A stretch of 64,000 nucleotides of DNA from Berberis thunbergii (GCA_003290165.1 QNQO01000681.1:496001-560000), one strand, 5' to 3'. Counted from the first letter of the stretch, positions 35,257-48,031 are shown. Made by a program: numbers and translations. Notes: generated by a model from the letters alone, not told the origin.

Positions 35257-37740
35257 AATGTGTTTTTCACTTGTTTGCAGAGTCATGTATAAACAAACAT
35301 ACAAACACGTGGACATTAATCTAATATAATAACCATAACCAAGTCATAGAATTTACACTAGCAAATAAAGGTTCAGAGTAATTTCAAACATCCCATAACA
35401 AGAGTTTCAAATCTATTATTAGCAATACTGCATTCATAACAAAGCATCGTAACAAATGTTATGCCTTCATTGACATATTCATCTGCTGACATATCTATCA
35501 AAAAAAAATAAGCATATGTATCCATGATTTAAAATACAAAATATACAGATTGAGAAATACCTCTCATTCAATAAAGGACTCTACTGAATGAAACTCATTC
35601 CTTGCCAAGGAGAAAAGCATCAATAGTGAATGTACATGCTTAACCTTTGTGAGCAATTTGAACCACTGCCCCTTGTCTCGCATAATCGTGAGTTCTCAAG
35701 TCCATAGTTATGAAATTTAGTGAAGTAGACTGTACATTTGGATGAATTCTTGGTAGCCACCCAACCCTCCAGATTGATCAACCCACCAAGTAGAGAATCC
35801 ATCACCATGACTCAAGAATATGGTTCTTCTGGCCTTCCCAATGTCTATTATACAGTGTTGGAAGATGGTTGTTGCATCTCCATTCATTTCACTGATTTTG
35901 ATCCATCATCTCACTGATTTCGATCCACCCCAAACGAATTGAAGGTTTCCGTTCAACTCACCCCACTGATTTTGATCCAACCCAAACAAATTGAAGGTTT
36001 CCGATCAACTCACCCCACTGATTTCGACCCACCCCAAACGAATTGAAGGTTTCTGGTGAGCTCTTATCTTCTATGGTGTAAAAACAAAATAAAAGAAAGG
36101 GAGGAACAAAGAACATGAAAGAAAAGAGAGATTGTAGCAGATCTTTTAAGGTTTGTCGTTGATCTCTCTTGTAGATTTCATGGTAAGATGAGAGATTACA
36201 GAGTGAGAGAGAGATTGCGAGGGAGATAATGAGAAAATGAGAGATTACAAAGTGATAGATAGTGAGATAGGGTTTGTGAGAAGAGAAAGAGAAAAGGGAA
36301 GGACAATTTTCTAAATTAAAATTTTTACACACAGACGTGCAAACCACGTGCAAGGTAAGTTGGTTTTTCAAAAAAATTGGAAAACAAAAACTTTTGGGCC
36401 AAATAGGAATACTTATAAAACTAATGGGGCCAAATGAGAAATAACCCTTTAATTATCTATTCTATACGCTAAAGCCATTAACAATCATCACACTGTTTTG
36501 AAAAAAAAACTTTTGAAACGTAAGTAAAAAAATTTGAAATCAAATCCTCTAAGAACTTTATTTTCTAACTATTCACTATGTACGTACTTTAAAGTTGCAT
36601 TAATTTTATTGACATTCACAATCCTTTTTAATTAATATGGTAAAGTGTTTTTATCAAGTTAAATGCAAATAGTACATGAATAAGTTTGTTTGTACTATAC
36701 TTTTGCTTGGTATGTGACAAGAATAATGCGTGATAGACATGGCATAAAAGTCTCACCCCTTCCACACGAAGGACATCACACGTGGCAAGCATGAGGGATC
36801 AAGGGCAGAAGTCCCTCATGCAAAGAGAAAGTTTTGGAGGGAATTATGCATCACATGCTCGACGTGTGATGCTTTATTTCTTTTTTCTCCAAACAAGCAA
36901 GGATTGAAAGGAAGACAACTAAGGTGGTCCTTAGCTAGAACTCCCTGACAGGGTGAGGTAAGTAGCCACCGACATGGGAAAAAATCCAATCGGAAGTGAG
37001 TAAAGTGGAGAGAACATGGAAAAGACTATCCAATTAGAAGTTAGCTCGAAGATATTTTTGAGCAAAGGAATCTAACCAGCTCTATTGGATAGTGCCTAAA
37101 AAACCCTTTCAAGAGCGTCCATGGGAGAACAACCATTTCCCTGGTGCCACGTGGAATCAGGACAAATGAAAAGACTTAGTCAACTAGGCAAGTGGACGAC
37201 AGAGGTGGAGGGACAATGTTTAGTAGTGTTAGAGGAAAATGATTGGAACTGAAAGTAGGATGCTCGGCAGTCACAATACTCGACAAAGGGTCACACTTTA
37301 CAAGAGTCTATGTCAGGTCGTTAAATGCAAGACAGGTACATGTAGGTAAGGAGGGTAGTATATATGGAACACCTTAGCCAACAATGAAGGGGTTAGATTC
37401 TAAGGGGGCTCTAAATAAACTCTCAATCATTGAAAACTCACTTAGTGTCTTAGTTTTCTATTTTATTGTCTCCGTTTTGCTATTCGGTTGCTTTCTAACT
37501 TGAGCGCCGAAGACTCATAACACGGGGTCAAACTGTGTTTTTTAGTATTTTGCAGGTGAGGAGGATAAGGGAGCAACAAGAGAAGGAATCATCAACACTT
37601 TGAAAATCACAAGGGTGTAGCGTGCATCAAGAGGAGCTTTCGAAGATATCTAACAAACAATTTCCATTACATATTGTTGTTGTTAAGAATCTTTTGAATA
37701 AGCCGTATAGATCCACTACTTTAACGTATGTTGCGTTTAG

Positions 37741-38533
37741 CTACAGTAAATGTGTTTATGTCACACAACTGATGAAATTAGTGGAAATTCATAATGTTGA
37801 CATCATAAAGTTGGTGGAAACTCCAACTATGCCTTGCCAAAAAAAAGTTATAACATATTCTTTCGTGTTTTAAGTCATTTTACAATGCAAATTGCAGGTG
37901 GGTCCCACTATTATTTATTTAGAGTGACATAATAATGGCATATTTTCCCTTTAACAAAATTTCTTTTGTAGCCTTATCTAAATTTTCTAAAGAATTGGGC
38001 AACATAATTCCCGAAAACCAAAACTTCGACAACGTAATTCTCTAAATACGACAACATAATTTATATAATTTTTCTCTGTGTGATCATGATACGACAATAT
38101 GCACCAACATTTATTTGTAAATTTATATAATCCCAAAAAATTGTCAAAATATCAATTACCATTACTAGTGTTTTCATACAAGTTATATAATAATTATAAA
38201 AATATATATATAATAAATTCATCAATCGTACCATTGAACTATAAACCCATAGTTCTTAAGTAAAAAACAAGGGAAATGCAACAAATGGTTATGAAATCTG
38301 TCTGGCTGCCACCCCGTACCTAAAAAAAGTGAAATTGTATGTGTGTGGGCATGCTAGGGAGGTAGTTTGTGTTAATAGAATAATATTGTTTATTCTCAAG
38401 TTATAATCGAGGATTTTCTATACGTACAATGACAATGACTTGCTACATTTGAAAACTCTTAAACGTATCATACATTATAATACAACTCCTAATTGCATAA
38501 CTCCATAATAATATAAAAGATATTCAATGTACA
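37741..38533. other. no gene recognised
   Basis: AT-rich spacer between the tandem array and the S1-homologue upstream region. Nothing supported. Confidence 0.5.
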
Positions 38534-38806
38534 TATTGGTCAACTCTACAATAAAGAAAATCAATGTTATTTACTAATTTAATTATATGAATTAAAAAGT
38601 GTTTATAATACATTATAGGTCATGATTGTGTTTTTAGGCTTAATCATTGACTATTTAATGGGTTACGTAGAATTACTTACTGGTCAACTCCATAATAAAG
38701 AAAGTCAATGCTATTTACTAATTGAATTATATGAATTAAATTTTATTTTAATACATTACAGGTCATGATTGTGTTTTTAGGCTTAAGCATTGGCTATTTA
38801 AAAGGT
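38534..38806 (+). promoter_or_regulatory. duplicated upstream region of the S1-homologue gene
   Basis: Two direct copies of about 130 bp (38534-38663 and 38678-38806) start TATTGGTCAAC/TACTGGTCAAC. They share AATTATATGAATTAAA and GGTCATGATTGTGTTTTTAGG. The second copy ends in a TATA-like CTATTTAAAAGG about 45 bp before the start codon. The first has the homologous CTATTTAATGGG. Confidence 0.75.
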
Positions 38807-38846
38807 CCCATTGTCTGTTTGTGGACATCAAGACCAATACTTGTCA

Positions 38847-39281
38847 ATGATAAGGATGAGAAGTTTGATAAGTCTTAGCAAGGCAACCATTTTGGTAGTA
38901 ATCCTAATCATTTGTAGTTTTTCGTCTAATATCGCCTACCAGTCAAAACATTTATCTGTGCGTAATGACTTATCAGCGGGCACACCATTGAATCTTCATT
39001 GTTGGACGAAGGATGATAATTTTGGCTATCATACACTTATATATGGAGATGATGTGACTTGGGAATTTAGCGACAGTTTGATTCACACAACTCGTTTCAC
39101 ATGCGATATGAATTGGGTTGACAACAATCATAAAAGAATTTCAGGTAATTTTGTCATATACGATGCTAATGAAAAAATTGGGGACTGTTGGATGTGTGAC
39201 TGGAGTGTTCGTTTTGATGGTTTGTATATCTACAAAGGTCAAAAGGAGGGATATCTACTTATATTTCCTTGGACAAAATGA
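38847..39281 (+). CDS. S1-type self-incompatibility protein homologue (SPH family)
   Basis: An intact, intronless 144-residue protein. It begins at the ATG at 38847; an in-frame second Met lies three codons on. Residues 1-30 form a signal peptide with a hydrophobic core (ATILVVILIICSF). The mature part has the plant self-incompatibility S1 pattern: VRNDLSAGTPLNLHCWTKDD, an ITWEF-like VTWEFSD strand, RFTCDMNW, then GDCWMCDWSV and a final GLYIYKG. Conserved cysteines fit the family's disulfides. In poppy the founding S1 proteins are pistil ligands controlling pollen rejection. Most SPH genes in other plants have unknown roles as small secreted proteins, so an actual self-incompatibility role is not implied. 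It is the only protein gene in the window with no visible lesion. The neighbours are repeats. Confidence 0.92.
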   Translation: MIRMRSLISLSKATILVVILIICSFSSNIAYQSKHLSVRNDLSAGTPLNLHCWTKDDNFGYHTLIYGDDVTWEFSDSLIHTTRFTCDMNWVDNNHKRISGNFVIYDANEKIGDCWMCDWSVRFDGLYIYKGQKEGYLLIFPWTK

Positions 39282-39348
39282 ACTACAGTTATATTCAAAG
39301 GGAGAATCATTTATGTTAATGTAGTATGCAAAAAATCAAGAATAATAT

Positions 39349-39386
39349 AAAGGCCAAAGGAAGGATATCAACTTATATTTCCTTGT
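39349..39386 (+). repeat. partial copy of the S1-homologue 3' end
   Basis: AAAGGCCAAAGGAAGGATATC followed by AACTTATATTTCCTTG repeats the last coding segment of the gene (39233-39272) about 115 bp downstream. It is a small local duplication. Confidence 0.7.
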
Positions 39387-39447
39387 TTGTTTGTTTTTTT
39401 AATCTTTTTATTTTATGTCTTGAGCAAGAATTAAGAATACTACTAAT

Positions 39448-39452
<5 letters not shown>

Positions 39453-39531
<79 letters not shown>
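39453..39531. repeat. (TA)n microsatellite
   Basis: About 39 uninterrupted TA dinucleotides, downstream of the S1 homologue. A poly-Tyr/Ile frame through it is an artefact. Confidence 0.97.
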
Positions 39532-39535
<4 letters not shown>

Positions 39536-39540
39536 AATTT

Positions 39541-40182
39541 CATTTCGACATGTCATTAGAATGCTCCACAGTTCATTATAAAAGTATGTAGGCAAATATA
39601 GCTAGGAAGGTTTGGAATGATTGATCAATGGAAGTCCATCGATTAAGCAATAAAATCTTGTGAAAGGCATGATTCGTTAATGTTAGTTTATCCATGTTGA
39701 GTAGGGACGAATTTGGTGCACAAATTAACATTGCTTGCATCCTAAATGACATGATTTTTTGATATATTTTAATTTTTTGGAATTGTGGAGGCATTAATTG
39801 TGTACAACAATATAAGTCACAACATGCTTGTGCTTGTGATTAATTTGCACCTCCTTCGATAAGTGCCTTATTAATTATATACATGTCCCAGTTAGAGTGG
39901 GAGTTAAACTTGGGTTAAATAGGCGAGGTGGCGAAAATGTACCTTGTGGACCATATTTTCTCTTCCATGGTTCATAGAACACCTCTTTGGGTGGTGGCAA
40001 TATAGGATCGCTTGTTGTGAATTTCCATATGGTTTTTTGGCAATATTTAATTATGTGGAGATTAAGCAATTATTAGGAATTTATCTAGTTGGTTGAGTGA
40101 AGAAAATGTAAATGTAGTTTAGTTATTTAATATAGGCAAAATTGGTATTATAGAACGCAGCAGAGTTTTAAAAGCAAGTTAA
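39541..40182. other. no gene recognised
   Basis: AT-rich sequence with no supported feature. Confidence 0.5.
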
Positions 40183-41096
40183 TAAGTCTCTGCTTGGTAT
40201 AGGTATAATCATAAATCCCAACAAAGTTCAAAAAGCAAGGTAGTAAGATTCCGCTTGGTATACAGTACAATTGTGCATTATGCAATTTTTTGCATTTGCA
40301 TTACTTTGCATATACATTAGTTTTCAATGCTTTACTTTGCATTTGCTTGGTGGCAATGAAGGCAAAGCTATGCAAAATGAAATTTTTGCTTGGTTGGTTT
40401 GTGTAATGCATTAACTGCATACCAATTACATAAAGTTACCAAACTATGTTATTTCATTTTTATTTATTTTATATCTAAAATAATCCTTGCATTATTTATG
40501 TTATTATTGGGCATTTAACAAATTGAACACACTCACCACCACATTTAAGTAATAATAATAAAAAACAAAAAGAATAAATTATCCTTAGTACTCAAGAGAA
40601 TCGAATGAAAGAATGAAAAGACGGGAAATTGAAAGAAAAACTTTAAAGGTTTTCATGAATATGTATGGTCAATTAGTGATGGAGGTTTTGAAGAAAATGA
40701 GATCATCCCACATCCCATATTTATTCTCTGCACGTTCCCATGATTTCGAGTTTATTTCAAATGCATTGGAGGGATAAATAATAATTAGGTATTTTTAATA
40801 ATTTGGACTCTCTTTTATGGTTGAAAAATCAAATTCCTTATTTCAATGGACTCTTTTTGTTGTGGAAAAAATATTGGACTCTTGACGTAGAGGAATCGAG
40901 ATAGAGAGTTGCAAAGTTTTATGTGACATTTTCTCTCGTAAAGAAATGCAAAACCATGTAACTAAAAAGATATGGAGGTATTGAACTTAAATGTCACTAA
41001 CCGTTTTCTGTAAACTCTATTAAGTGCCATTTTTTGTGTAACCGCCTGTAAAATAATGCAAAAGCAGTACTTTACCGTATACCAAGCGGAGCCTAA
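40183..41096. mobile_element. PIF/Harbinger-like element with duplicated left end
   Basis: The left terminus GTCTCTGCTTGGTATA starts at 40186 after TAA. The right terminus TATACCAAGCGGAGCC ends at 41093 and is followed by TAA. A second left terminus GATTCCGCTTGGTATAC starts at 40247, also after TAA, within a 61 bp direct repeat. The interior has GCATTTGCATTACTTTGCAT repeats and no ORF. A TAA target site suits the Harbinger superfamily. Confidence 0.65.
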
Positions 41097-41910
41097 ATGT
41101 GATTTTTTAAGTTTATTTTATAAGTCCTCGTAAGAAAAGGTTCATGGTAACTTGTAACTGATATTTATCTCTCACGTGCTTTAACGAGCATATTTTTTTT
41201 TTAGATAAAGGGTGTTTTTGGTGAAGTTAGACATTGAATTTTCTTTTGAAATGATGTCTGCTTAGTGTAATTATAAATCATCTATCAAGTGTTGATATTT
41301 TAGGTCTAATGCTTTGTAAAGATCATTTAAAGATTGTCCAACTTATGTGGACGAGCACGAAAATATCAAAGTCGACTCATGAAGATAAAGTCAAAGTTAC
41401 AAAGACCAAGACAAAGTCAAAACAATAAGTAAAGCAAGTCAATCTAAGTCAAAGAGACTTTCGATCAACCAAGGGATACTCTACAAATTGGTTCAAACCT
41501 TGAAATTCAAATTAAAATAAAATTTTGGAGAATAAGACATGTGAAGACAAAAACGACAAGCTAATGCTAAATGGACAAGTCCATTTGTGACATAGTAGTT
41601 TGCCCCATGTGAGTAAGGGAAAGCTATGGTCGACTACCATGCACGAAATTTGGCCATTATACTACCATAGTTGACTATACTGAGATGTGAAGTCACTATT
41701 AATCAGGGAGTTGTTATGAATCTAGCCATTGTAGCTTCAGACTATAGTTGACTACACCTCATTTTCATCGGATATGTGCCTATAAATAGGCCTCAAGGTT
41801 CACTCCAAATCATCTATTACACATATCTTATTATTTCTATCACACTTCTCTATCACACATATCTTATTATCTCTATCACACTCAATACCCATATCATTCA
41901 AGAAAGACAG
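41097..41910. other. anonymous sequence with a promoter-like TATA
   Basis: CTATAAATAGG lies at about 41780, followed by a 35-40 bp tandem repeat (ATCACACATATCTTATTATCT). It may be the edge of an LTR, but no partner was found. No coding region. Confidence 0.35.
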
Positions 41911-42246
41911 TTAGGGTGTGTTTGGTTATATGGAATTCTATGTCATGAAAATTCATGAGGGGATCCCTATATTTTAGGCTAAATTGATATATCACTCCAC
42001 ATCCAACATTTGACGATCATTTGATTTTGTGATCAATGGTGGGAATGGAAGTCCCATGAACATGGGAATCTCACTCCTTGGTCCCCGAAGGCATGTGATT
42101 TCCATGTTCATGGGACTTCCATTCCCACCATTGATCACAAAATCAAATGGTGGATGTGGAGTGATACATCAATTTAGTCTAAAATAGAAGGGTCCCCTCA
42201 TAGATTCTTATGGAATAGGATTCCATGAAAACCAAACACACCCTTA
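41911..42246. mobile_element. Tourist-type PIF/Harbinger MITE
   Basis: The body is 41914-42243 (330 bp). It begins GGGTGTGTTTGGTT and ends AACCAAACACACCC, a perfect inverted repeat, flanked by TTA on both sides. The whole element is a near-complete palindrome: CATGGGACTTCCATTCCCACC and its reverse occupy the two arms around a small loop near 42090. The transcript would fold into a long hairpin. Confidence 0.95.
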
Positions 42247-44594
42247 GGTGTTCAAGGAAAAAAAATTCCTCTCTTCATGGTTCTTACGGTTATCTAAATA
42301 AAAGAGAGAAGATAAGAAAGAAAGAGAGTGTTGAATATAGTTATATATGGTAGATGACTCATCTCATCTAGAGAGTGAATCTTCCATATTCTATTGATCG
42401 AGGGAGTGAATGTAAAGAACATATTGTCTCTTTATCTAACAAATGAATGTCACTAGAAAAGGGAAACCACTTGAATGTTAGCTTGTCTAAACTCGTATTT
42501 GCCCTGTGTGGGGTTTTCCATTTCTAAGGGGTTGGTTTAAATATAACATGGAGATTCCAAGCTGGTGGTAAGACTCGGTTGTGTTGCATCTTTCGACCAA
42601 ATTTGAATGGTGTTGTTGAGATGAAAGGTCGAGATTTATTGCTAGTGGTAGTGTTGTAATTGCAGCACTAGTACAGTGTCATGCCTTCGGCCTGCCATCC
42701 TAGGGGCGGGGTGGGGGTTGTCCGTGAGAAGAATAGGGGAGGTGATAAAGAAGGTAGAGTGGTGCGGCCGACGGCTGGGTGAGGGTTGTTGGTTGTTATT
42801 CGTGTGAAGATAAGAGAATAAATGAGAATAAGAGGAAGAGATGGTCGTTTTATTAGTAGTATCCTTTAGCATATTTAAAAAAATGGGAGTTGGTCGTGTC
42901 AAATAGTGAATGTAGTGGCGTAAAAATTTTGGGGCCTTGCAAAGGGAATGAAGACCCAAGAAGAAACAAAAGGGTTTTCTAGTGGTTCACTTCATAAGAT
43001 CTGTACTTAGTGGGCAAAATAGTAAAGTGTTGCACAATATAGACATGCCAAACAAGTTTATTTTGGGCTTTTTATATTTTGGTCTAACCAATACAGACAT
43101 CGGATACAACATCTTAGCATGAGTACCAATACTCCAACACCACCAAAACTTTAGCTAAGACTATGTCAGGAATTATCGCAATGAGACATGTGAATTCTGT
43201 AAGAAGTAACGGTGGGAATTGTTTAAGTTAGCGAGGTAAAATTCAGATTTTAAAAGATGAAAGTCATTACTTTTGAATTATTGTTTCAAAGTGAGATAGT
43301 GCACACACATACATATATACTAGTGTATCAACACACTTTTTACGTAGCGTGTACCCATGTTGTGTCATGCCTTCAACATACTATCCAGCTCATTGGGTCA
43401 GCCTTCGGCACTCCCCATCATGTTTGTTTCCAACCCCATAAAAAACAACCAAGTACAAAAAGCCCAATTACAAACATTGCTATGATGTGGATCTTGTGTG
43501 TCCTCAAATTGTCCTGGAGGATGCAAAGTAGATTGCTACTCTTGCAAATCTGTCTGCAGTAAGTATCATTTCAACCTACAATACATTACATGGTATATAA
43601 TTCATATGACAATTTATAGATCTTGATAAATATCAAAACAGGTCACTTATAAAGGTGAAGTTTGCATATCTCAGAATCCAAACATTTACATGCTCAACAC
43701 ATACAACATACATACATACATACATACATACATACATACATCTAAAGATTAAAAAAAGTACTTGTAACTTTCTATGAATGTGATATCAAAATGAGTAAGT
43801 CTAGTCAACCTTGTTTGGCAATCTTTTTTTGCATTTTTTGTGTTTTTACACTTTTTACCCTTTCTCTTTAAAATACAACCACAAACACTATCTATAGAAG
43901 GGGTAGAAGTGTAAAAAAACCCCAAAAAAGACCAAGAAAATGCTAGCAAACAAAGCTGGCTATAATTGTTGTATCAAAATAACTCATATCCTGTTCAATT
44001 GTACAAACATAATACCTGAGACTTGTTGACTATAAGGTGTTAACTATGCAGTATGATAAGCCTCGAGGAATATGCTAAGAACCAATATTCATTAGTAAAT
44101 GTATATATCTGAATACAACATTCAATCTTAGTTGACGATTGGTAATATCAAGTAAGGTGATCCTTCTCCAACGAGATTGTTACAGTTACATGTATATATG
44201 AAACCTAAACAAAATGTGGGCAGCACTATCTTTTGTTATATTTATACATACTTGATTCTTCTTCACTGAATTCATTTTCGTCTGCACATGCCTCATCATC
44301 CGCATCCTTGGTCACTGAAATAGATATGGGAAAGTTGGTGAACACTGAATATTTATTCACCGGGTTTTATAATGAAAACAACATAGGTCAACAACAAACT
44401 AACCACAACTGATGTTTTATCATTTTACAGATAGTTCAGTGGGAAAACGAAAAGTGTGGATGAGATGTAAGCCTTTCTAAGCAGTAATTGATGATAATAC
44501 TAAAACTACCTTAGAACATTGGTCATGTTGGGTTGAGAAGCAGATTGCCATTGCAGAATATGGAGATCCAGATTGTTATCGTCTTTAGCATGTA
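42247..44594. other. mostly anonymous; two exon-like blocks
   Basis: A block at about 43455-43558 ends at a GTAAGT donor and reads IVLEDAK, stop, IATLANLSA. Another at 44410-44585 follows an ACAG acceptor and reads KRKVWMRCKPF, stop, AVIDDNTKTTLEHWSCWVEK and QIAIAEYGDPDCYRL. They look like decayed plant gene exons but I do not recognise the families. Confidence 0.3.
43699..43741. repeat. (CATA)n microsatellite
   Basis: About ten tandem copies of the tetramer CATA. Confidence 0.95.
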
Positions 44595-44600
44595 ACATAC

Positions 44601-47600
44601 ATGATGGGTATTCATTCTCAATCAATGGCCAGCCCAACGGCTAAGACGACCCTCCGTTCTACCCAAAGTATAGGAGGGGAACAACCGACTTCGGACAACG
44701 AGGCACCAGTAAGCCCTCGGGGCAGGCCTAATGTCAGACAACCAGAGGACAAAACCGTTACGATCTACCTCGATAGCCCTCACAACAGCAACGCCATCCA
44801 GATTGGTTCTCGTTTGAACAAAGAATTGGTGAAGTAACTCACGAAGCTACTACAACATAATCAGGACATCTTTGCATGTATCATGCGGGACATGGTGGGG
44901 ATTGACCCGTCGATATCACCCATCGCCTAGAAGTGGACCCCTTAAAGAAAACTGTTAGGCAGAAGAAGAGCATGTAGCTCCCGAAAGGAATGTGATCATA
45001 AACAAAGAGGTACAACGTCTACTCAACGCGGACATGATAAAGGAAGCACGATACCCCGACTGGCTGGCAAACATTGTTCTTGTAAAAAAAAGAAAAATGG
45101 AGGGTATGCGTAGACTACACTGACCTAAACAAAGTATGCCCAAAGGACAACTTCCCACTCCCCTGTATCGATCAAATCGTGGACGCCACTTTCAAGCACA
45201 ACTTACTCAGCTTCATGGATGCCTATTCAGGCTACAATCAAATATTGATGCACCCCCAGATCAAGAGAAACTACTTTCGTGACGGAAAGGGAAATATACT
45301 TCCATAAGGTCATGTCATTCGACTTAAAGAATACGTACCAACGACTGGTCAACCGAATGTTCAAATAACAGATTGGCAAAAACATGGAAGTGTACATAAA
45401 CGACATGTTGGTCAAGAGCCTCCGCAACCCCGACCACTTACAAGATTTTGCTGAAGCATTCAACCAATTCAGGAAATACCAGATGAAACTCAACCCACAA
45501 AAATGCACGTTCGGAGTCGAGTCTGGAAAATTCCTAGGCTATATAGTGAACAACAGGGGAATCGGGGCCAACCCAAAACAGATTTGGGCCTTCTCGACAT
45601 GAAAGCTTCGACCAATATCACAGACGTTTAGAGCCTGACTGGGAGGGTGACAGCATTCAACAGATTCATATCAAAGTCGTCCGACAAATGCCTCCCATTC
45701 TTTAAGATACTGAGAGGGAGCAAGGGATTTTCTTGGAATGAAAAGTGCGAACAAGCCTTTCAGAGCCTGAAAGCATACATGGGGAGTCCAAAACTACTCT
45801 CGAAGCCTACGACAGAGGAAACATTCTACTTGTACTTGTCTATTTCCAAGCACGCTGTCAGTTCAGCCCTCGTACAAGACGACTGAGGGACTTAGATACA
45901 TGTATATTACACCAGCAAAACCTTCGTAGAAGCAGAAGCACACTACCCAGACCTAAAAGAGTTGGCTCTGGCACTGGTCGTATTCAATAGAAAATCGATG
46001 CCCTACTTTCAGGCCCACTCCATAACGGTCCTGACAAAGCATCTACTCTACTCGTTATTGCATAAACTCGAGCTATCAGACAAAATGGTGAAATGGTCGG
46101 TGGAACTCGGATAGTATTACATAAACTATGCGCCAAGAATTGCCATCAAAGCCCAAGCGGTGGCAGATTTCATTGCTGAGTTCACCGGCAGACAAGAGCC
46201 AAAGGTAGACCACCAGCCCTCAGATTCAAATGTCCAAACATGGATCTTGCGGTGCAACGGGTCCTCGACTGGAAATGAGAGTGGAGCAGGGATCACACTC
46301 CTCTCCCCCAACGGCTTCACCCTTGAAAACGTCGTCAGGTTCGGGTTCCCCGCTTCAAATAACGAGGCTGAATACGAAGCCCTCTTGTCTGGCCCAAAGC
46401 TAGAATTAGGGATCGATATAGATCGCCTAACGACATACAGCGACTCAAGACTGGTAGTCAACTAGGTCAACGGGGATTTCAACAACAAGGACCCTCACAT
46501 GATAGCCTACCGCAACAAAGTACTTGGCATAATGGCCAGGTTCAAGAGCAGCGAACTCATGCAGTGCCCCCGAGATGACAGCAAAAGATCTGACGCGCTA
46601 GCCAAAGAAGCTTCACCCTTCAACGAAGTCTCCAGCGGCCTCATTGAATATCAAAAGCAGTCAAGCCTCGATGAAGCAGAACATAGAGATATATGCGCTG
46701 CGAAAACACGGCTAAATTGGATGACTCCGATATTGGGGTACATAGCAACCAGAACCCTACCAACCGAGAAGATCGAAGCAAGGAAACTCAAAAACAGAAC
46801 AGTGAGATAGACTCTTCTAAATGACAGGTTATACAAAAGATTAGTGGGCCCCTTCTTTGATGCCTGTCACCTTCAAAGACAAGCCAAGTGCGGGGAAAAA
46901 TCCACAGCGGTATATGCAGGAATCACCAGGGGAGAAAACCCTTTCCCACAAAGCCCTAACTCTAGAGTACTACTGGCCAACCATGCAGCGAGATGCCAAA
47001 GATATTGTCCGCAAATATGACAAATATCAGAGATTAGTGCCATACACACATATGTCGGTCTAGCTACTAACTCCGATGACTAGCCTATGGTCAATCTCGC
47101 AATGGGGAATGGACATCGTCAGATTGCTCCCGGAATCATCCGGCAAAAAATTCTTTATTTTGGCCATCGACTACTTCACCAAGTAGGTCAAGGTTGAAGC
47201 CCTTATCCAAAATAAGGCAAATCCAGATCAAAAAATTCATATGGGCAACCATCGTCTGTAGATTTGGCATCTCCAGAGTATTGGTCAGCAACAAATGAAC
47301 CCAGTTAGAAGGGAGCAAGGTCAAGAAACTGTGCGAAAGTTTAAACATCGACCACCACTTCTCTTCGCCATGACACCCACAAGCCAACAGCCAAGCGAAG
47401 GTTACCAACCGTACCTAAAGGCCATCAAAAGGAAACTTGATGTAGCCAAAGGGGAATGGATTCTAGAGCTACTAGGAATACTCTGGGCATATCGGACAAC
47501 CAAAAAAGTCCCTATCGGAGAAACATCTTTCGCCCTAGCATACAGGTCAAAAGCAATGGTTCCAATATAACTCAAGATGTCGATCTTCTGAACAGAGAAG

Positions 47601-47940
47601 TTTAGACCAGACGGTAACGATGAAGCCTTGCGCATAGGGATAAACCTCCTCGATGAGAAGCGGAATCTAGCCTCCAACAAAATAGCCGCCTACCAACAAC
47701 GAATGACGCAATACTACAAGAATAAGGTCAAACCACATGAGTTCGAGGTGGGAAATTGGGTGCTCAAGAGGACCCAATAGAACACCAAAGAAGTCGGCGC
47801 GGGAAAGCAAAATCCAAACTGGGAAGGACCTAACAGAGTCAGTAAAATCAACATACCGTGAACGTATTGGCTAGAAGATACAGTCAGAGATGGGCTTAAA
47901 CGACCATGGAATGTAGAACATCTCAAAAAATATTATCAAT
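44601..47940 (+). pseudogene. pol remnant: RT, RNase H, second RNase H, integrase
   Basis: Order of blocks: a protease-RT linker (44601-44837); RT (45000-45600) with PDWLANIVLVKK, CPKDNFPLP, SFMDAYSGYNQI and YINDMLVKS, where the catalytic second Asp position of the usual YIDD box reads Asn; RNase H1 (45640-46110) with ISKSSDKCLPFFKIL; a second, archaeal-type RNase H (46150-46465) with CNGSSTGNESGAG, NNEAEYEALL and YSDSRLVVN; integrase (46860-47700) with YYWPTMQRDAKDIV, KYDKYQ where a CxxC zinc pair is expected, and a broken catalytic core; then a tail ending NVEHLKKYYQ. Many stops and frameshifts separate these blocks, so no polyprotein can be made. Confidence 0.9.
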
Positions 47941-48031
47941 AAAATATTTGCTTTTACCAAAAACTTCCACGGTTGTCCGTTACGACCCTTAATAAACTCG
48001 ACAATGGACAAACTCGAACATCAGCCCAAAG

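Larger units (their letters stand above)
17656..37740. repeat. tandem array of four ~3.0 kb units
   Basis: Direct copies begin at AAAATYTCAACACTTTC. Unit 1 is 17656-20677. Unit 2 is 20678-20832 plus 29083-31546, interrupted by an Athila-like element. Unit 3 is 31547-34583. Unit 4 is 34584-37740. Each shares the same order of landmarks: TRIM LTRs, the GCAAATAAAGGTTCAGAG block, the GAGAGATT purine-rich block, GTGCCACGTGGAATC, TTAGATTCTAAGG, and a final ATATGTTGCGCTTAGG. Units 2 and 3 share a deletion of about 130 bp near the end. Unit 1 lacks about 110 bp present in units 2-4. Unit 2 has lost most of its TRIM. Minus-strand ORFs recur at homologous places (e.g. 18637-18882, 29531-29800, 35620-35808) with GYQEFIENIQSTSLNF-like text, but no family was recognised. 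Confidence 0.9.

Noticed and set aside
39326..39559. Open frame with a long Tyr/Ile run
   Set aside because: It is a translation of the (TA)n microsatellite.
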